Assembly: GCF_035920365.1 (NCBI RefSeq) | Contig: NZ_CP109150.1 | Span: forward strand, 620,001-684,000 | Source of the DNA: Micromonospora sp. NBC_01740 | Lineage (GTDB): Bacteria > Actinomycetota > Actinomycetes > Mycobacteriales > Micromonosporaceae | Reading direction: 5' to 3' | Length of the DNA stretch: 64,000 nucleotides | Part shown: piece by piece, positions 6,786 through 19,454 of the stretch | Numbering within the stretch: position 1 is the first letter of the stretch | Layout: every line of letters begins with the position of its first letter | The notes under the pieces: generated by a model | Database searches by the model: none | What the model saw: the letters and a program-made list of their open reading frames with translations, nothing else | Told to the model about the DNA's origin: nothing | Translations under genes and position numbers: made by a program

Positions 6786-9578
6786 GTGCCGGACATGGCC
6801 TTTCGGACCTGGGGCAGACTGCTGCTCACCGCGCTCGGGGTGAGCCTGCTGGCCGGGGCCGGTCAGCTCGGCATCGCCTTCGGCTTCGGCATCGTCCGGC
6901 TCTCCGGCACCTTCACCGGCGCCACCGTCAACCAGTGGCCGGCCCAGCTCGTCTGGGCGGGCTGGTTCGCGGCGAACGCCGCCGTGGTGGGCGCGGTGCT
7001 CACCGAGCGCCTGGCCCGCCGGGACGGCGGGCTGGCCGGCACCGGGCGCCTGCTCGCCGTCGCCGGCGCCGCCGCGCTGGGCGCCACCGTCGTCGCGCCG
7101 CTCTGCATGCAGCCGGCCCGGGCGGCCGAACTCGTCTCGATGGACCCGGTCTGGGCCGTCGGCATCTGCGCGGTCCTCGGTGCGCTGGTGGGCGCGGGTG
7201 CCGCCGTCGCCGTCCTGCTCCAGCCGCCGGTGGGATGGAACGTGGCGGCGATCGCGGGCGCGCTCTGGCTGCTGGCCCTGGTCTCGGTGGCCCCGTCGCT
7301 GGTCTCGACCGGCCCGCTGGGCGCCGTACGACTGGGGGTGCTGGAGCCGGCGTCCCTCGACGCCGGCGCGGTGCAGGGGCTGGCCCTGGTGGTCCTGCCG
7401 CTGGTGGCCCTGCTGGCCGGCGCGGCGACCGGCGGACTGGCCCGGTGGCGGGGCCACCCGCCGCTGGTCAGCGGCGCGACGGGGGTGGCGGGACCGGCGC
7501 TTGTCGCGTTCGCCTACCTGACCGCCGGTCCGGGCGACACCGCCGACCGCTACCAACTCACGCCGTACTACGCGGCGCTGCTCGCGGTGGCCCTCGGCGC
7601 GCTCGGGTCGGCCGCGGCCGCGCTGCTGCGCTGGCCGCTCGTCACGCGCACCGCCCCCACCGGGGCCATCGAGCCGACCGACATCCTCCGGCCCCTGCCC
7701 ACCGGTCCGGCCCTGCCGCAGACCCCGGCGCCCACCGGCGGGAGCGACGAGCCGGAGACGGTCGACCTGGCCGGCGCCACCCTGGTCGTCGCCGACCAGG
7801 CCAGCGGCGGTACGGGCTCCGGCGCGGTCACCGCCGCCACCGGCGACGGCCCGGCGCCCTGGGCCGTGCCCCCGCATTGGGACTGGCCCGCCGACGGAGG
7901 AACGGTCCCGGCTCCCGCCGCCGACGTCCGGGCGGGCGCGGTTCCCGCGTGGACGGCCGAACCGCCGGCTTCGACTCCCGGCAACCCGCCCACAGTCGAC
8001 CGGGGCCGCGAACCGGAGCCCACCCGCACCCAGGACAGCACCGACGAGCGCGCCCCGGGCACGTCGTCCGCACCGGGTGCCCCGGCCCCGCCCTTCGCGG
8101 CCGCACCGGCCGCACCGGCCGCACCGGTGGCACCGGTCGCACCGACTGTCCCGGCTGCACCGGCTGCTCCGGTCGCGCCGCTGGCACCGACCGGCCCGGC
8201 CACCCCGACCGTCCCGGCGGTGCCGGTCGCCGACGAGGCGCCGCCAGCCGGGAAGACGGCCCCCGACGCGCAGCCCGCCGGGGAGGTGACGGCCGCCGCA
8301 CGGTCGACCGGAGGGGCGACGACTGCGGCACAGCCGGTCGGGGCGGCGGCGCCCGACGGACAGCCGGCCAGCGCAGCGACTCCCGCAGGCCAGCCGGCAG
8401 AGGGACCAACACAGCCGGCCGAAAGACCGGCACCCGCAGGACAGCCGGCAGAGGCAGTCGCCGACCAGCGGGTCGTCCCGAACGCGCCCAAGCCCCGCCG
8501 CACCCGTAAGCCCCGCTCGACGCGCCAGCCCGCCGCCCCGGTGGCACCGGAGGGTGCGGGCCCGGTACCCGTCGCCACGGGCGCCCCCGAGACCGGGGCC
8601 ACCGCGCCCGGCGCGGCGATGTCGTCGCCGTCCACGGACGCCTCCGCCGCGCCCGACACCACGCCCAGCACGACCGCACCCGGCACGACGACCAGCCCCC
8701 AGCTCGGTGCCCCGGCCGGAACCGGACCCGACACCGCGACCGGCCCCGCGCTCGACGACACGACCGGGTCCGAGCCCGGCACCACGACCGAGGCCAGGTC
8801 CGGCAACACGACCGGGTCCGGGTCCCGCAACACGACCGAAGCCAGGTCCGGCAACACGACCGAAGCCAGGTCCGGCAACACGACCGACGCCGAGCCCAGC
8901 AGCACGACCGGTCCCGAGTTCGGCGCCACGGCCGACGCCACGCCCGGCAGCACGGCCGTTGCGGGTTCCGGCGTACCGCGGCCGGACGACATCAGCCCTC
9001 GCGCGGTGCCGCTCTTCGCGGCGGACGGCGAGGCGGCTCCCGGCCGGGCCGTCGGGCCGGACGCCGGCACCGCGCCCCCGCCCACCCCGGCCTGGCCCGT
9101 CTCGCCCCGGCCCCAGGCCGACGGCACGGCCGAGGTGGCACAGCCGGCCACGGAACCCGCGCCCGACCCGGCACCCCGGCCCCGCCACCGGGCCCCGATG
9201 CCCGACCTGGCCCGGGCCGCGAACTGGGAGGCGCTCGCCACCGCACGACGGGGCGGTCCCGTCCCGGCGCCCGTCGACGCCGCGCCGGAGAACGGCATCC
9301 CCACCGCCCGGGCGGAGGCGCCCGCGCCCGGCTCCCCGGCGCCCGCCGAGGTCGAGCAGCCGACCGGGCGGGGCCGGGGCCGGCTGGGTCTGTTCCGCCG
9401 CAACCGGCCCCGGGCCGAGGACGCCCCGGGCGACGGGGAGTCCGAGCCGCTGCCGGCGCAGGACGAGGAGTACGTGGACTGGGTCGCCGGCCTCAGCAAG
9501 CCGGTCCCGGACAACGAACCCGAGCAGGAGAGCGGCCGGCGGTCGTTGCGCTCCACCGGCCGCCACCACCGCGACTGA
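6786..9578 (+). CDS. Large membrane protein with long disordered Pro/Ala/Thr tail (unknown function)
   Basis: About 930 residues. The first ~290 form seven or eight hydrophobic helices rich in Ala, Gly, Val and Leu. The remaining ~640 are low complexity: AAPAAP-type proline/alanine runs around 8098-8230, then nine 8-residue repeats of type TTEARSGN, then a basic patch (GRGRLGLFRRN) and an acidic end. GTG at 6786 has an AGG 8 nt upstream; ATG at 6795 and GTG at 6777 are alternatives. No family is recognised. It may anchor to envelope structures through its tail, but that is a guess. It converges on thiC. Confidence 0.7.
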   Translation: MPDMAFRTWGRLLLTALGVSLLAGAGQLGIAFGFGIVRLSGTFTGATVNQWPAQLVWAGWFAANAAVVGAVLTERLARRDGGLAGTGRLLAVAGAAALGATVVAPLCMQPARAAELVSMDPVWAVGICAVLGALVGAGAAVAVLLQPPVGWNVAAIAGALWLLALVSVAPSLVSTGPLGAVRLGVLEPASLDAGAVQGLALVVLPLVALLAGAATGGLARWRGHPPLVSGATGVAGPALVAFAYLTAGPGDTADRYQLTPYYAALLAVALGALGSAAAALLRWPLVTRTAPTGAIEPTDILRPLPTGPALPQTPAPTGGSDEPETVDLAGATLVVADQASGGTGSGAVTAATGDGPAPWAVPPHWDWPADGGTVPAPAADVRAGAVPAWTAEPPASTPGNPPTVDRGREPEPTRTQDSTDERAPGTSSAPGAPAPPFAAAPAAPAAPVAPVAPTVPAAPAAPVAPLAPTGPATPTVPAVPVADEAPPAGKTAPDAQPAGEVTAAARSTGGATTAAQPVGAAAPDGQPASAATPAGQPAEGPTQPAERPAPAGQPAEAVADQRVVPNAPKPRRTRKPRSTRQPAAPVAPEGAGPVPVATGAPETGATAPGAAMSSPSTDASAAPDTTPSTTAPGTTTSPQLGAPAGTGPDTATGPALDDTTGSEPGTTTEARSGNTTGSGSRNTTEARSGNTTEARSGNTTDAEPSSTTGPEFGATADATPGSTAVAGSGVPRPDDISPRAVPLFAADGEAAPGRAVGPDAGTAPPPTPAWPVSPRPQADGTAEVAQPATEPAPDPAPRPRHRAPMPDLARAANWEALATARRGGPVPAPVDAAPENGIPTARAEAPAPGSPAPAEVEQPTGRGRGRLGLFRRNRPRAEDAPGDGESEPLPAQDEEYVDWVAGLSKPVPDNEPEQESGRRSLRSTGRHHRD
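8760..8975 (+). repeat. 24-bp coding tandem repeat (nine 8-residue units)
   Basis: Nine 24-nt units encode degenerate octapeptides beginning TT or TA: TTGSEPGT, TTEARSGN, TTGSGSRN, TTEARSGN twice, TTDAEPSS, TTGPEFGA, TADATPGS and TAVAGSGV. Two neighbouring units are almost identical in DNA, which suggests recent slippage or unequal exchange. The unit length preserves the frame. Confidence 0.75.
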
Positions 9579-9691
9579 CCCGACCGGGCGACGCCCGCCC
9601 CGCCCGGGGTGACCGGAGCCGGGGCAGCGCCGCCCCTTCTCCCGGACGTCGGCGGGGACGGGTGTCGTCGCCGGATGCCCGGTCGCGCCGC

Positions 9692-14119
<4,428 letters not shown>

Positions 14120-14129
<10 letters not shown>

Positions 14130-15448
14130 GTGTGCTCCTCCTCGGTCGACAGGGGGCCGGACCGACCATCGGCGGCCATGACGCCCGGTTCCCCGCCGGA
14201 CGCCCGCATCGCCCCGGCCACCGGCACCGCACCGGTCGCCGGCGTCGCGCCCACCACCGGCCCCGACCCGGCCGCCCGCGTCGCGCCGGACCCCGGCGCC
14301 GGCTGCCCGGGCCGCTGCTGCGGGTCGCGGAGCCCTGCTGCCGGCGGCACACCGGCCACCGGCGGCGGGGTGACCGGCGGCGGGAACCGGGCCGGGGTGA
14401 AGGGGGCGAGCAGTGGGTCCGCCGCACCCGTGACGACCAGCTCGGCGATCAGGTCGGCGGTGACCGGGGTGAGCACGATGCCGTGCCGGTGGTGTCCGGT
14501 GGCGGCGACCACGTCGGGCCGGCCGGGCAGCGGGCCGAGGATCGGGGCGTTGTCGGGGGTGCCGGGGCGCAGGCCGGCGAGTGTCTCCACCAGGTCGTAC
14601 TCGGCCAGCTCGGGCAGCAGGTCGACGGCGGCGCGGAGCAGGCGCAGCACCGCCCCGGCGGACACGTCGGTGTCGGAGCGCTCCTCGACGGTCGCGCCCA
14701 CCACCACCTCCCCGTCGGCGCGGGGCACGAGGTAGACGTGCTCGCCGTCGGCGTACCCCCGGATGACGTGCCGGAAGCCCGGCGCGCCGCCGCCGGGCGC
14801 GTGGAGCCGGACCACCTGCCCCTTCACCGGCCGCACGGGCAGCCCCGTCAGGGCCGCCGCGCCGCAGCCGGCCGCGACCACGGTGACCGCGGCGTCCACG
14901 TCGGACAGGGAGCGCACGGCGGCGGGCACCAGCGTGGCGCCGGCCCGCTCGGCGGCCGTGCGCAGCGCGGGCACGAGCCGGCGCGGGTCGACCTGGTGGT
15001 CGGTTTCGGCGAGCGCGCCGCCGCGCACCCGGGGTGCCAGCGCCGGCTCGCGGTCCCGCAGCGCCGTGGGGCGCAGCGGCGTCACCGGCAGCCCGATCCC
15101 CTGCTGGTACGCCCACAGCCGCCGCGCCTCGGCCAGGTCGTCGGCGGTCAGCCCGACCATCAGCGTGCCCTCGGTCCGGTAGCCGATGTCCACGCCGGCG
15201 GCGGCGGTCAGCTCGGCGGCGAACGCCGGCCAGCGGGCGGCGGAGGCAGTCAGCAGCCCGGTCAGCTCGTGCTCGCCGAAGTACGCCTCGGCGACCGGGG
15301 CGAGCATCCCGGCGGCGACGTGGGACGCGCCGGAGCCCGGGGCGGGATCGTGCACGACGACCCGCAGTCCGCGCTGCGCGCAGCGCCAGGCGATCGCCAG
15401 CCCGACCGGTCCCGCCCCCACCACGGCGACGTCCGGTCGGTTCAGCAC
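14120..15448 (-). CDS. thiO: Glycine oxidase ThiO
   Basis: This 442-residue FAD enzyme oxidises glycine to the iminoacetate used by ThiG. VAVVGAGPVGLAIAWR is the FAD Rossmann motif; HVAAGMLAPV, DHQVDPRRLVPAL and LRPGTPDNAPILGP are family hallmarks. The catalytic domain ends near residue 355. A Pro/Ala/Gly-rich tail of about 85 residues follows, which normal ThiO lacks, and it overlaps the thiS start. GTG at 15448 overlaps the thiE stop by 7 nt. Confidence 0.94.
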
Positions 15449-16068
15449 CCCAGCGCTCCCAGCAGCTCCGCCGTCGCCCGACCCGGATCCGCCGCCCCGG
15501 AGAGCGCCCCCACCACCGCCACCCCGTACGCCCCGGCGGCCAGCAGCGCGGGCACCCGCGCGGCGGTCACGCCGCCGATCGCGACGACCGGCACGTCCAC
15601 GGCGTCGGCGACGGCGCGTACCCCGGCCGGGCCGATCGGCGCCGGCAGCCCCGTCTTGGTGCCGGTGGCGTGGCAGGGGCCCACGCCCAGGTAGCTGGCC
15701 CCGGCGGCGACCGCCTCGGCGGCCGTCCCCGGCTCGCGGGCGGTGGCGCCGAGCACGGCGGCCGCGCCGAGCACCCCGCGGGCCGCCCCGACCGGCAGGT
15801 CGTCCGCGCCGACGTGCCCACCGGCGGCACCGGCCGCCAGCGCCACGTGCAGCCGGTCGTTCACCAGGCAGGTGACGTCGTACGGGGCACAGAGCGCGAC
15901 CACCCGACGGGTCAGGTCGTACGCCTCCCGGTCGGTGGCGTCGTCCTCGACGCGGACCTGCACGACCAGTTCCGCGCGGGCCACCGCGAGGGCGGCCCGC
16001 AGCACCGTGAGCGGGTCCCGCCCGGGTCGGGTGTCGGTGATCAGATGCAGTCGCCCGAGGGACGGCAC
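15442..16068 (-). CDS. thiE: Thiamine-phosphate synthase ThiE (first copy)
   Basis: The 208-residue protein joins HMP-PP and thiazole phosphate. It shows LHLITDTRPG, the VNDRLHVALAAGA and GGHVGADDLPV segments, GVGPCHATGTKTGLPAPIG for pyrophosphate and phosphate binding, and PVVAIGGVTAARV. Length is normal with no tails. GTG at 16068 has GGAGGAG 7 nt upstream, and that ribosome site touches the 3' end of the TPP aptamer. It is the first gene of the operon. Confidence 0.92.
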   Translation of the reverse strand: MPSLGRLHLITDTRPGRDPLTVLRAALAVARAELVVQVRVEDDATDREAYDLTRRVVALCAPYDVTCLVNDRLHVALAAGAAGGHVGADDLPVGAARGVLGAAAVLGATAREPGTAAEAVAAGASYLGVGPCHATGTKTGLPAPIGPAGVRAVADAVDVPVVAIGGVTAARVPALLAAGAYGVAVVGALSGAADPGRATAELLGALGC

Positions 16069-16078
16069 GGCAACACTC

Positions 16079-16165
16079 CTCCCTGCGCCGGCATTACCCG
16101 GATCAGGTTCGACGGTCGGGGGCTGACAGCCCCCCTCTCAGCCCGGTCCACCGGGCTCCCGTGGG
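16079..16165 (-). ncRNA. TPP riboswitch (THI element)
   Basis: Read on the minus strand, the conserved TPP aptamer appears in order: ACGGGAGCCCGG, CCGGGCTGAGAGG, a GC-rich P3 hairpin (GGGGGGCTG/CAGCCCCC), then ACCGTCGAACCTGATC and CCGGGTAATGCCGGCGCAGGGAG. The final AGGGAGG runs straight into the GGAGGAG ribosome site of thiE. Ligand binding can therefore hide that site directly, as known for translationally acting TPP switches. It should control the whole seven-gene operon. Confidence 0.95.
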
Positions 16166-16293
16166 TCACTTGCGGGTGTCACCGTACGACGGATCGCCGG
16201 ATCCGCCAAGGTCAGGACGCGGATTTCACATCGACCGCCCGAACCCGAGGGACGGGGCGGCGCGTGACCGTCCCGTCACGCGATGCTGTCCGG

Positions 16294-17198
16294 ATGCCCT
16301 CCGCCGCCCGGGTACCACGCTGCCTGGCCTTCCTGCCGTTCCGGGCCAGCGCCGCCATCGCCGACGGCCTCCTGACCCGGACGATGCTGCGCGGGCCGTC
16401 CTGGCAGCGCCTCCTGCCCGACGTCCACGTGCACCGTGACGGCTATCGGGCGGACGACCACCGGATGTGGTGCGACGCGGTCGCACTGTCGCTGCCGGTC
16501 GGCGGGGCGATCGCCGGCCGCAGCGCCGCGTACCTGTGGGGCGTCGACCTGCTTCGCCGGGACGCGCCGGTCACCGTGCTGCTGCCACGCGCCGCGCGGA
16601 TGCGCGCCCACCCCGTCTTCGGGTGAACCGGTCGATGGTGCCGGATTCCGATCGCACCCGCCTCGGCGGGCTGCCCGTCACCACTCCCCTGCGCACCGCC
16701 TTCGACCTGGGCCGCCGGGTCCCTCGGGACGAGGCCCTGGTCGCCGTTGACGCGCTGCTGCACCGCCGGGTGGTGAAACTCGCCGCACTACGCGCGTACG
16801 CCGACGCACGGCCCGGCTGGCCCGGCCTGCCCCTGCTGCGGGAGATCCTGGCGCTGGCGGAGCCGCTGGCCGAGTCCCCGATGGAGACCCGCCTACGGCT
16901 GCTCCTGCTCGACGCGGGGTTGCCACCCGCGATCGCCCAGCACGACGTTCGTAACGCCGACGGGCGCTTCGTCGGTCGGGCGGACCTGGCGTGGCCGACC
17001 CTGCGCGTCGCGGTCGAGTACGACGGCGACCACCACCGCGAGCGCGCCCACTTCCGCCAGGACGTCGCCCGACTGAACGCCCTGCGCGCGGCCGGCTGGA
17101 TCGTCCTCCGCTTCACCGCCGACGACGTGCTCCGACACCCCACCCGCACCGTCGCCCTGGTGAGCCAGGCCCTCCGCGAGCGCCACCCCTCCGCCTGA
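16294..17198 (+). pseudogene. DUF559/AbiEi-like protein gene split by a frameshift
   Basis: The N-terminal half (ATG at 16294, ending at TGA 16626) reads RVPRCLAFLPFRASAAI through AAYLWGVDLL and VTVLLPRAARMRAHP. The C-terminal half continues in another frame from about 16600 with RLRVNRSMVPDSD and GGLPVTTPLRTAFDL and ends at 17198. The second half has the DUF559 nuclease-like signature VAVEYDGDHHRE and GWIVLRFTADDV, a PD-(D/E)XK relative. Joined, the halves give about 300 residues, the usual family length. One missing base in the run near 16606-16612 would explain the break. It may be a true pseudogene or a sequencing error; no metal-site residues are obviously lost. Confidence 0.75.
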
Positions 17199-17585
17199 CC
17201 CCTCGCCGCCAAGCCACGGCCAACCAGCCACCCCGGCAACCGGCCACCCCGGTAGCCGGTAGGTAGGCCCAGCGGCCGGCCGAGTAGCCGGGTGGCCGGC
17301 CGGCCCGGTGGAACACCATGGGTGCCTCCGCCGCCCCTTGACGCCCATGACGTTCCACCGACGGGTGCGGTAGGGGTGTGTCCCCCGCTCCCGGGCATCG
17401 GCACCGGCATCGGCATCGGTGGAACATGGCGGGTGTCTCCGAGGCCCGGTGACACCCGTGAGTCCACTCAGCCACCCACAGACCCCACAGCCAACGGTCG
17501 CCGGGCGACGGGTAGCGCACCGCCACCGGTGCCGCACCGCCACCGGTGCCGCAGTGCTGCGGCGCCCGGACGGCGTCGACGTGGC
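17199..17585. other. Repeat-rich intergenic region
   Basis: No gene is seen in these 387 nt between the DUF559 remnant and the aldo/keto reductase end. It holds short direct repeats of CGGCCACCCCGG type (17226-17290), an imperfect 19-bp inverted repeat (17306-17324 with 17342-17360), short GGCATC direct repeats (17394-17417), and a hairpin GGGTGTC/GACACCC (17431-17437 with 17451-17457). One of these stems probably terminates the reductase transcript. Confidence 0.5.
17306..17360. repeat. Imperfect inverted repeat containing GGTGGAAC core
   Basis: CGGTGGAACACCATGGGTG (17306-17324) pairs with the complement of CGCCCATGACGTTCCACCG (17342-17360), with mismatches at a few positions. A third copy of the core, TCGGTGGAACATGG, follows at 17416-17429. 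The three copies suggest a family of dispersed elements. Confidence 0.55.
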
Positions 17586-18539
17586 TCAGAAAGTCGCGCG
17601 CAGGGCTTCGAGGTCCTCGTCGGTGGGCTGCCAGGTGCCCGCCGCCGCGTTGGCGCGTACCTGCTCGGGCGTGGTGGCGCCGGCGATCACCGAGGTCACC
17701 GCCGGCTGGGCGGCCAGCCCGCCGATGGCCACCTGGAGCATCGACAGCCCGCGCTCGGCGGCGTACGCCTCGATCGCCTCGATGGTGTCCCAGTCGGCGG
17801 CAGCGAGCCGCTGGGCGTACCGGCCGCCACCGGCGAGGCGGCTGCCGGCCGGCGGGGCCTCGTTGCGCTTGTACTTGCCGGTGAGCAGCCCGTTGGCGAG
17901 CGGGAAGAACGGCAGCAGCCCGAGGCCGAAGCGCTCGCACGCCGGCACCACCTCGGCCTCGGCGCCGCGCTCCAGCAGGCTGTAGTGGTTCTGTGCGCTG
18001 ATGAACCGGGATCGGCCGTTCGACGAGGCCACCCAGTCGGCGTCGGCGATCTGCCAGCCGGCGAAGTTGGAGTTGCCCAGGTAGCGGACCTTGCCGGCGC
18101 GGACGAGGTCGTCGAGCGCGGCGAGCGTCTCGTCGATCGGGGTGCCCGGGTCGGGTTCGTGCATCTGGTAGAGGTCGATGTGGTCGGTGCCGAGCCGGCG
18201 CAGCGACGCCTCCACCGCCCGGGCGATGTAGCGGCGGGCGCCCCGGGCGCCGAAGTCGGGGCCGTTCATCCCGTTCATGTCCATGCCGAACTTGGTGGCC
18301 ACCACCACGTCGTCGCGCCGGCCCTTGAGCGCCTGGCCCAGCAGTTCCTCGGAGCCGCCCTGCGGCTCTCCGTAGATGTCGGCGGTGTCGAAGAAGTTGA
18401 TCCCGGCGTCGAGCGCGGCGTCGACCACCGCCCGGGTGCCGTCGAGGTCGAGCTTGCGGCCGAAGTTGTTGCAGCCGATGCCGACCACGGACACCACGAG
18501 CCCGGAGTCGCCCAACCGGCGGTAGGTCATCTCAGTCAC
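17586..18539 (-). CDS. Aldo/keto reductase
   Basis: The 317-residue NADPH-dependent oxidoreductase shows the AKR catalytic set: Asp and Tyr in [10 protein letters not shown], Lys in VVATKFG and His in [22 protein letters not shown] and the C-terminal [12 protein letters not shown] match the cofactor pocket. GTG at 18539 with GGGTGG 5 nt upstream is chosen; ATG at 18530 is an alternative. It resembles general actinobacterial AKRs acting on aldehydes or sugars. The substrate is unknown. It stands alone after a short gap containing 18-bp repeats. Confidence 0.9.
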   Translation of the reverse strand: MTEMTYRRLGDSGLVVSVVGIGCNNFGRKLDLDGTRAVVDAALDAGINFFDTADIYGEPQGGSEELLGQALKGRRDDVVVATKFGMDMNGMNGPDFGARGARRYIARAVEASLRRLGTDHIDLYQMHEPDPGTPIDETLAALDDLVRAGKVRYLGNSNFAGWQIADADWVASSNGRSRFISAQNHYSLLERGAEAEVVPACERFGLGLLPFFPLANGLLTGKYKRNEAPPAGSRLAGGGRYAQRLAAADWDTIEAIEAYAAERGLSMLQVAIGGLAAQPAVTSVIAGATTPEQVRANAAAGTWQPTDEDLEALRATF

Positions 18540-18616
18540 GTGATCCACCCTATGCCCGCCAGCCCGGCGCGCACCGTGTACCTCGAAGCGGGCAGCAGGC
18601 CGGCGGGGACCGGCGG

Positions 18617-18652
18617 GGGCCGGCGGATCGGCGAGGGCCGGCGGATTGGCGG
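18617..18652. repeat. 18-bp tandem direct repeat, two copies
   Basis: GGGCCGGCGGATCGGCGA (18617-18634) is followed at once by GGGCCGGCGGATTGGCGG (18635-18652), with a partial copy before them. It lies just after the nucleotidyltransferase gene on the minus strand. Confidence 0.5.
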
Positions 18653-18656
18653 ACCG

Positions 18657-19454
18657 TCAGTCGAGCACGTCGGCGACGAGCCGGCGAGCGGCGGCGAGCG
18701 TGCCGGCCAGCTCGTCCGGCGTGTGCCCGACCCCGCCCAGCAGCGCCTGCGCCCGCCCGGTGAAGTCGGGCGGCACGCCCGGCAGCCGCCCGGCGGAGGC
18801 GATCATGCCCTTCTCGTTGACCAGCCACCGCCCGGCCCGGGCGTGCAGCACCTGGGCGAGTACGCCGACCACCCGGAACAGGCAGCCGGCCACGTACCCG
18901 CTGTCGCCGGCCACGGCGGCCTTGGCCGCGCCGCCGATCAGGAAGCGGGCCTCCCAGCCGCCGGCGGTCAGCGCGTCGGCCAGGGCGGGCGGGTACGCGA
19001 GCGTCTCCTCCCGCAGCGCGGTCAGCTCACCGGTCGGGTCGCCGAGCACCCGGCAGTACGCCACCTCGCCGGCGTAGGCGGACGAGTAGAAGCCGAGCGG
19101 GTGCCCGGCCTGCACGCCGACCTCGTAGCGGCCGGCCCGGCAGTCGGCCCAGATCCGGTGCACCCGGTCGAGGTCGCGGTAGATCCAGTCGACGGCCGCC
19201 CCGCCGATCCGCAGCCATCCGCCGCCGTCGACCCAGGGCCCCCACCCACCGGGCGGGGTCAGCTCGACCGCCTCGTCGGCCACCGAGGCGGCGACGGCGC
19301 GCAGCCCCGGCACGTCCAGCTCGCCCCGGTAGTAGAGGCCGAGGTCCCAGTCGGAGTCGGGCCCGTGCTCGCCGCGGGCCCGGCTGCCGCCGAGCGCGAC
19401 GGCGACGACCCCGTCGACGGCGCAGAGGCGGTCGGCCAGGTCGGTGGGGATCAC
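18657..19454 (-). CDS. Nucleotidyltransferase-fold protein (KNTase-like)
   Basis: The 265-residue protein begins with the Pol-beta/KNTase active-site pattern: ALGGSRARGEHGPDSDWDLG, where the GS and the spaced Asp pair bind the nucleotide and metal. The rest is alpha-helical and resembles streptomycin or kanamycin adenylyltransferase relatives, but no specific aminoglycoside family is recognisable. GTG at 19454 overlaps the ABC-F stop (GTGA), so the two are coupled. It could modify a small molecule or be a housekeeping protein of unknown role. Confidence 0.78.
   Translation of the reverse strand: MIPTDLADRLCAVDGVVAVALGGSRARGEHGPDSDWDLGLYYRGELDVPGLRAVAASVADEAVELTPPGGWGPWVDGGGWLRIGGAAVDWIYRDLDRVHRIWADCRAGRYEVGVQAGHPLGFYSSAYAGEVAYCRVLGDPTGELTALREETLAYPPALADALTAGGWEARFLIGGAAKAAVAGDSGYVAGCLFRVVGVLAQVLHARAGRWLVNEKGMIASAGRLPGVPPDFTGRAQALLGGVGHTPDELAGTLAAARRLVADVLD

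Noticed and set aside
8098..8230. A CRISPR-like array in the repeated CCGGCCGCACCGG segment
   Set aside because: There are no spacers; the repeats are proline/alanine codons of the disordered tail.
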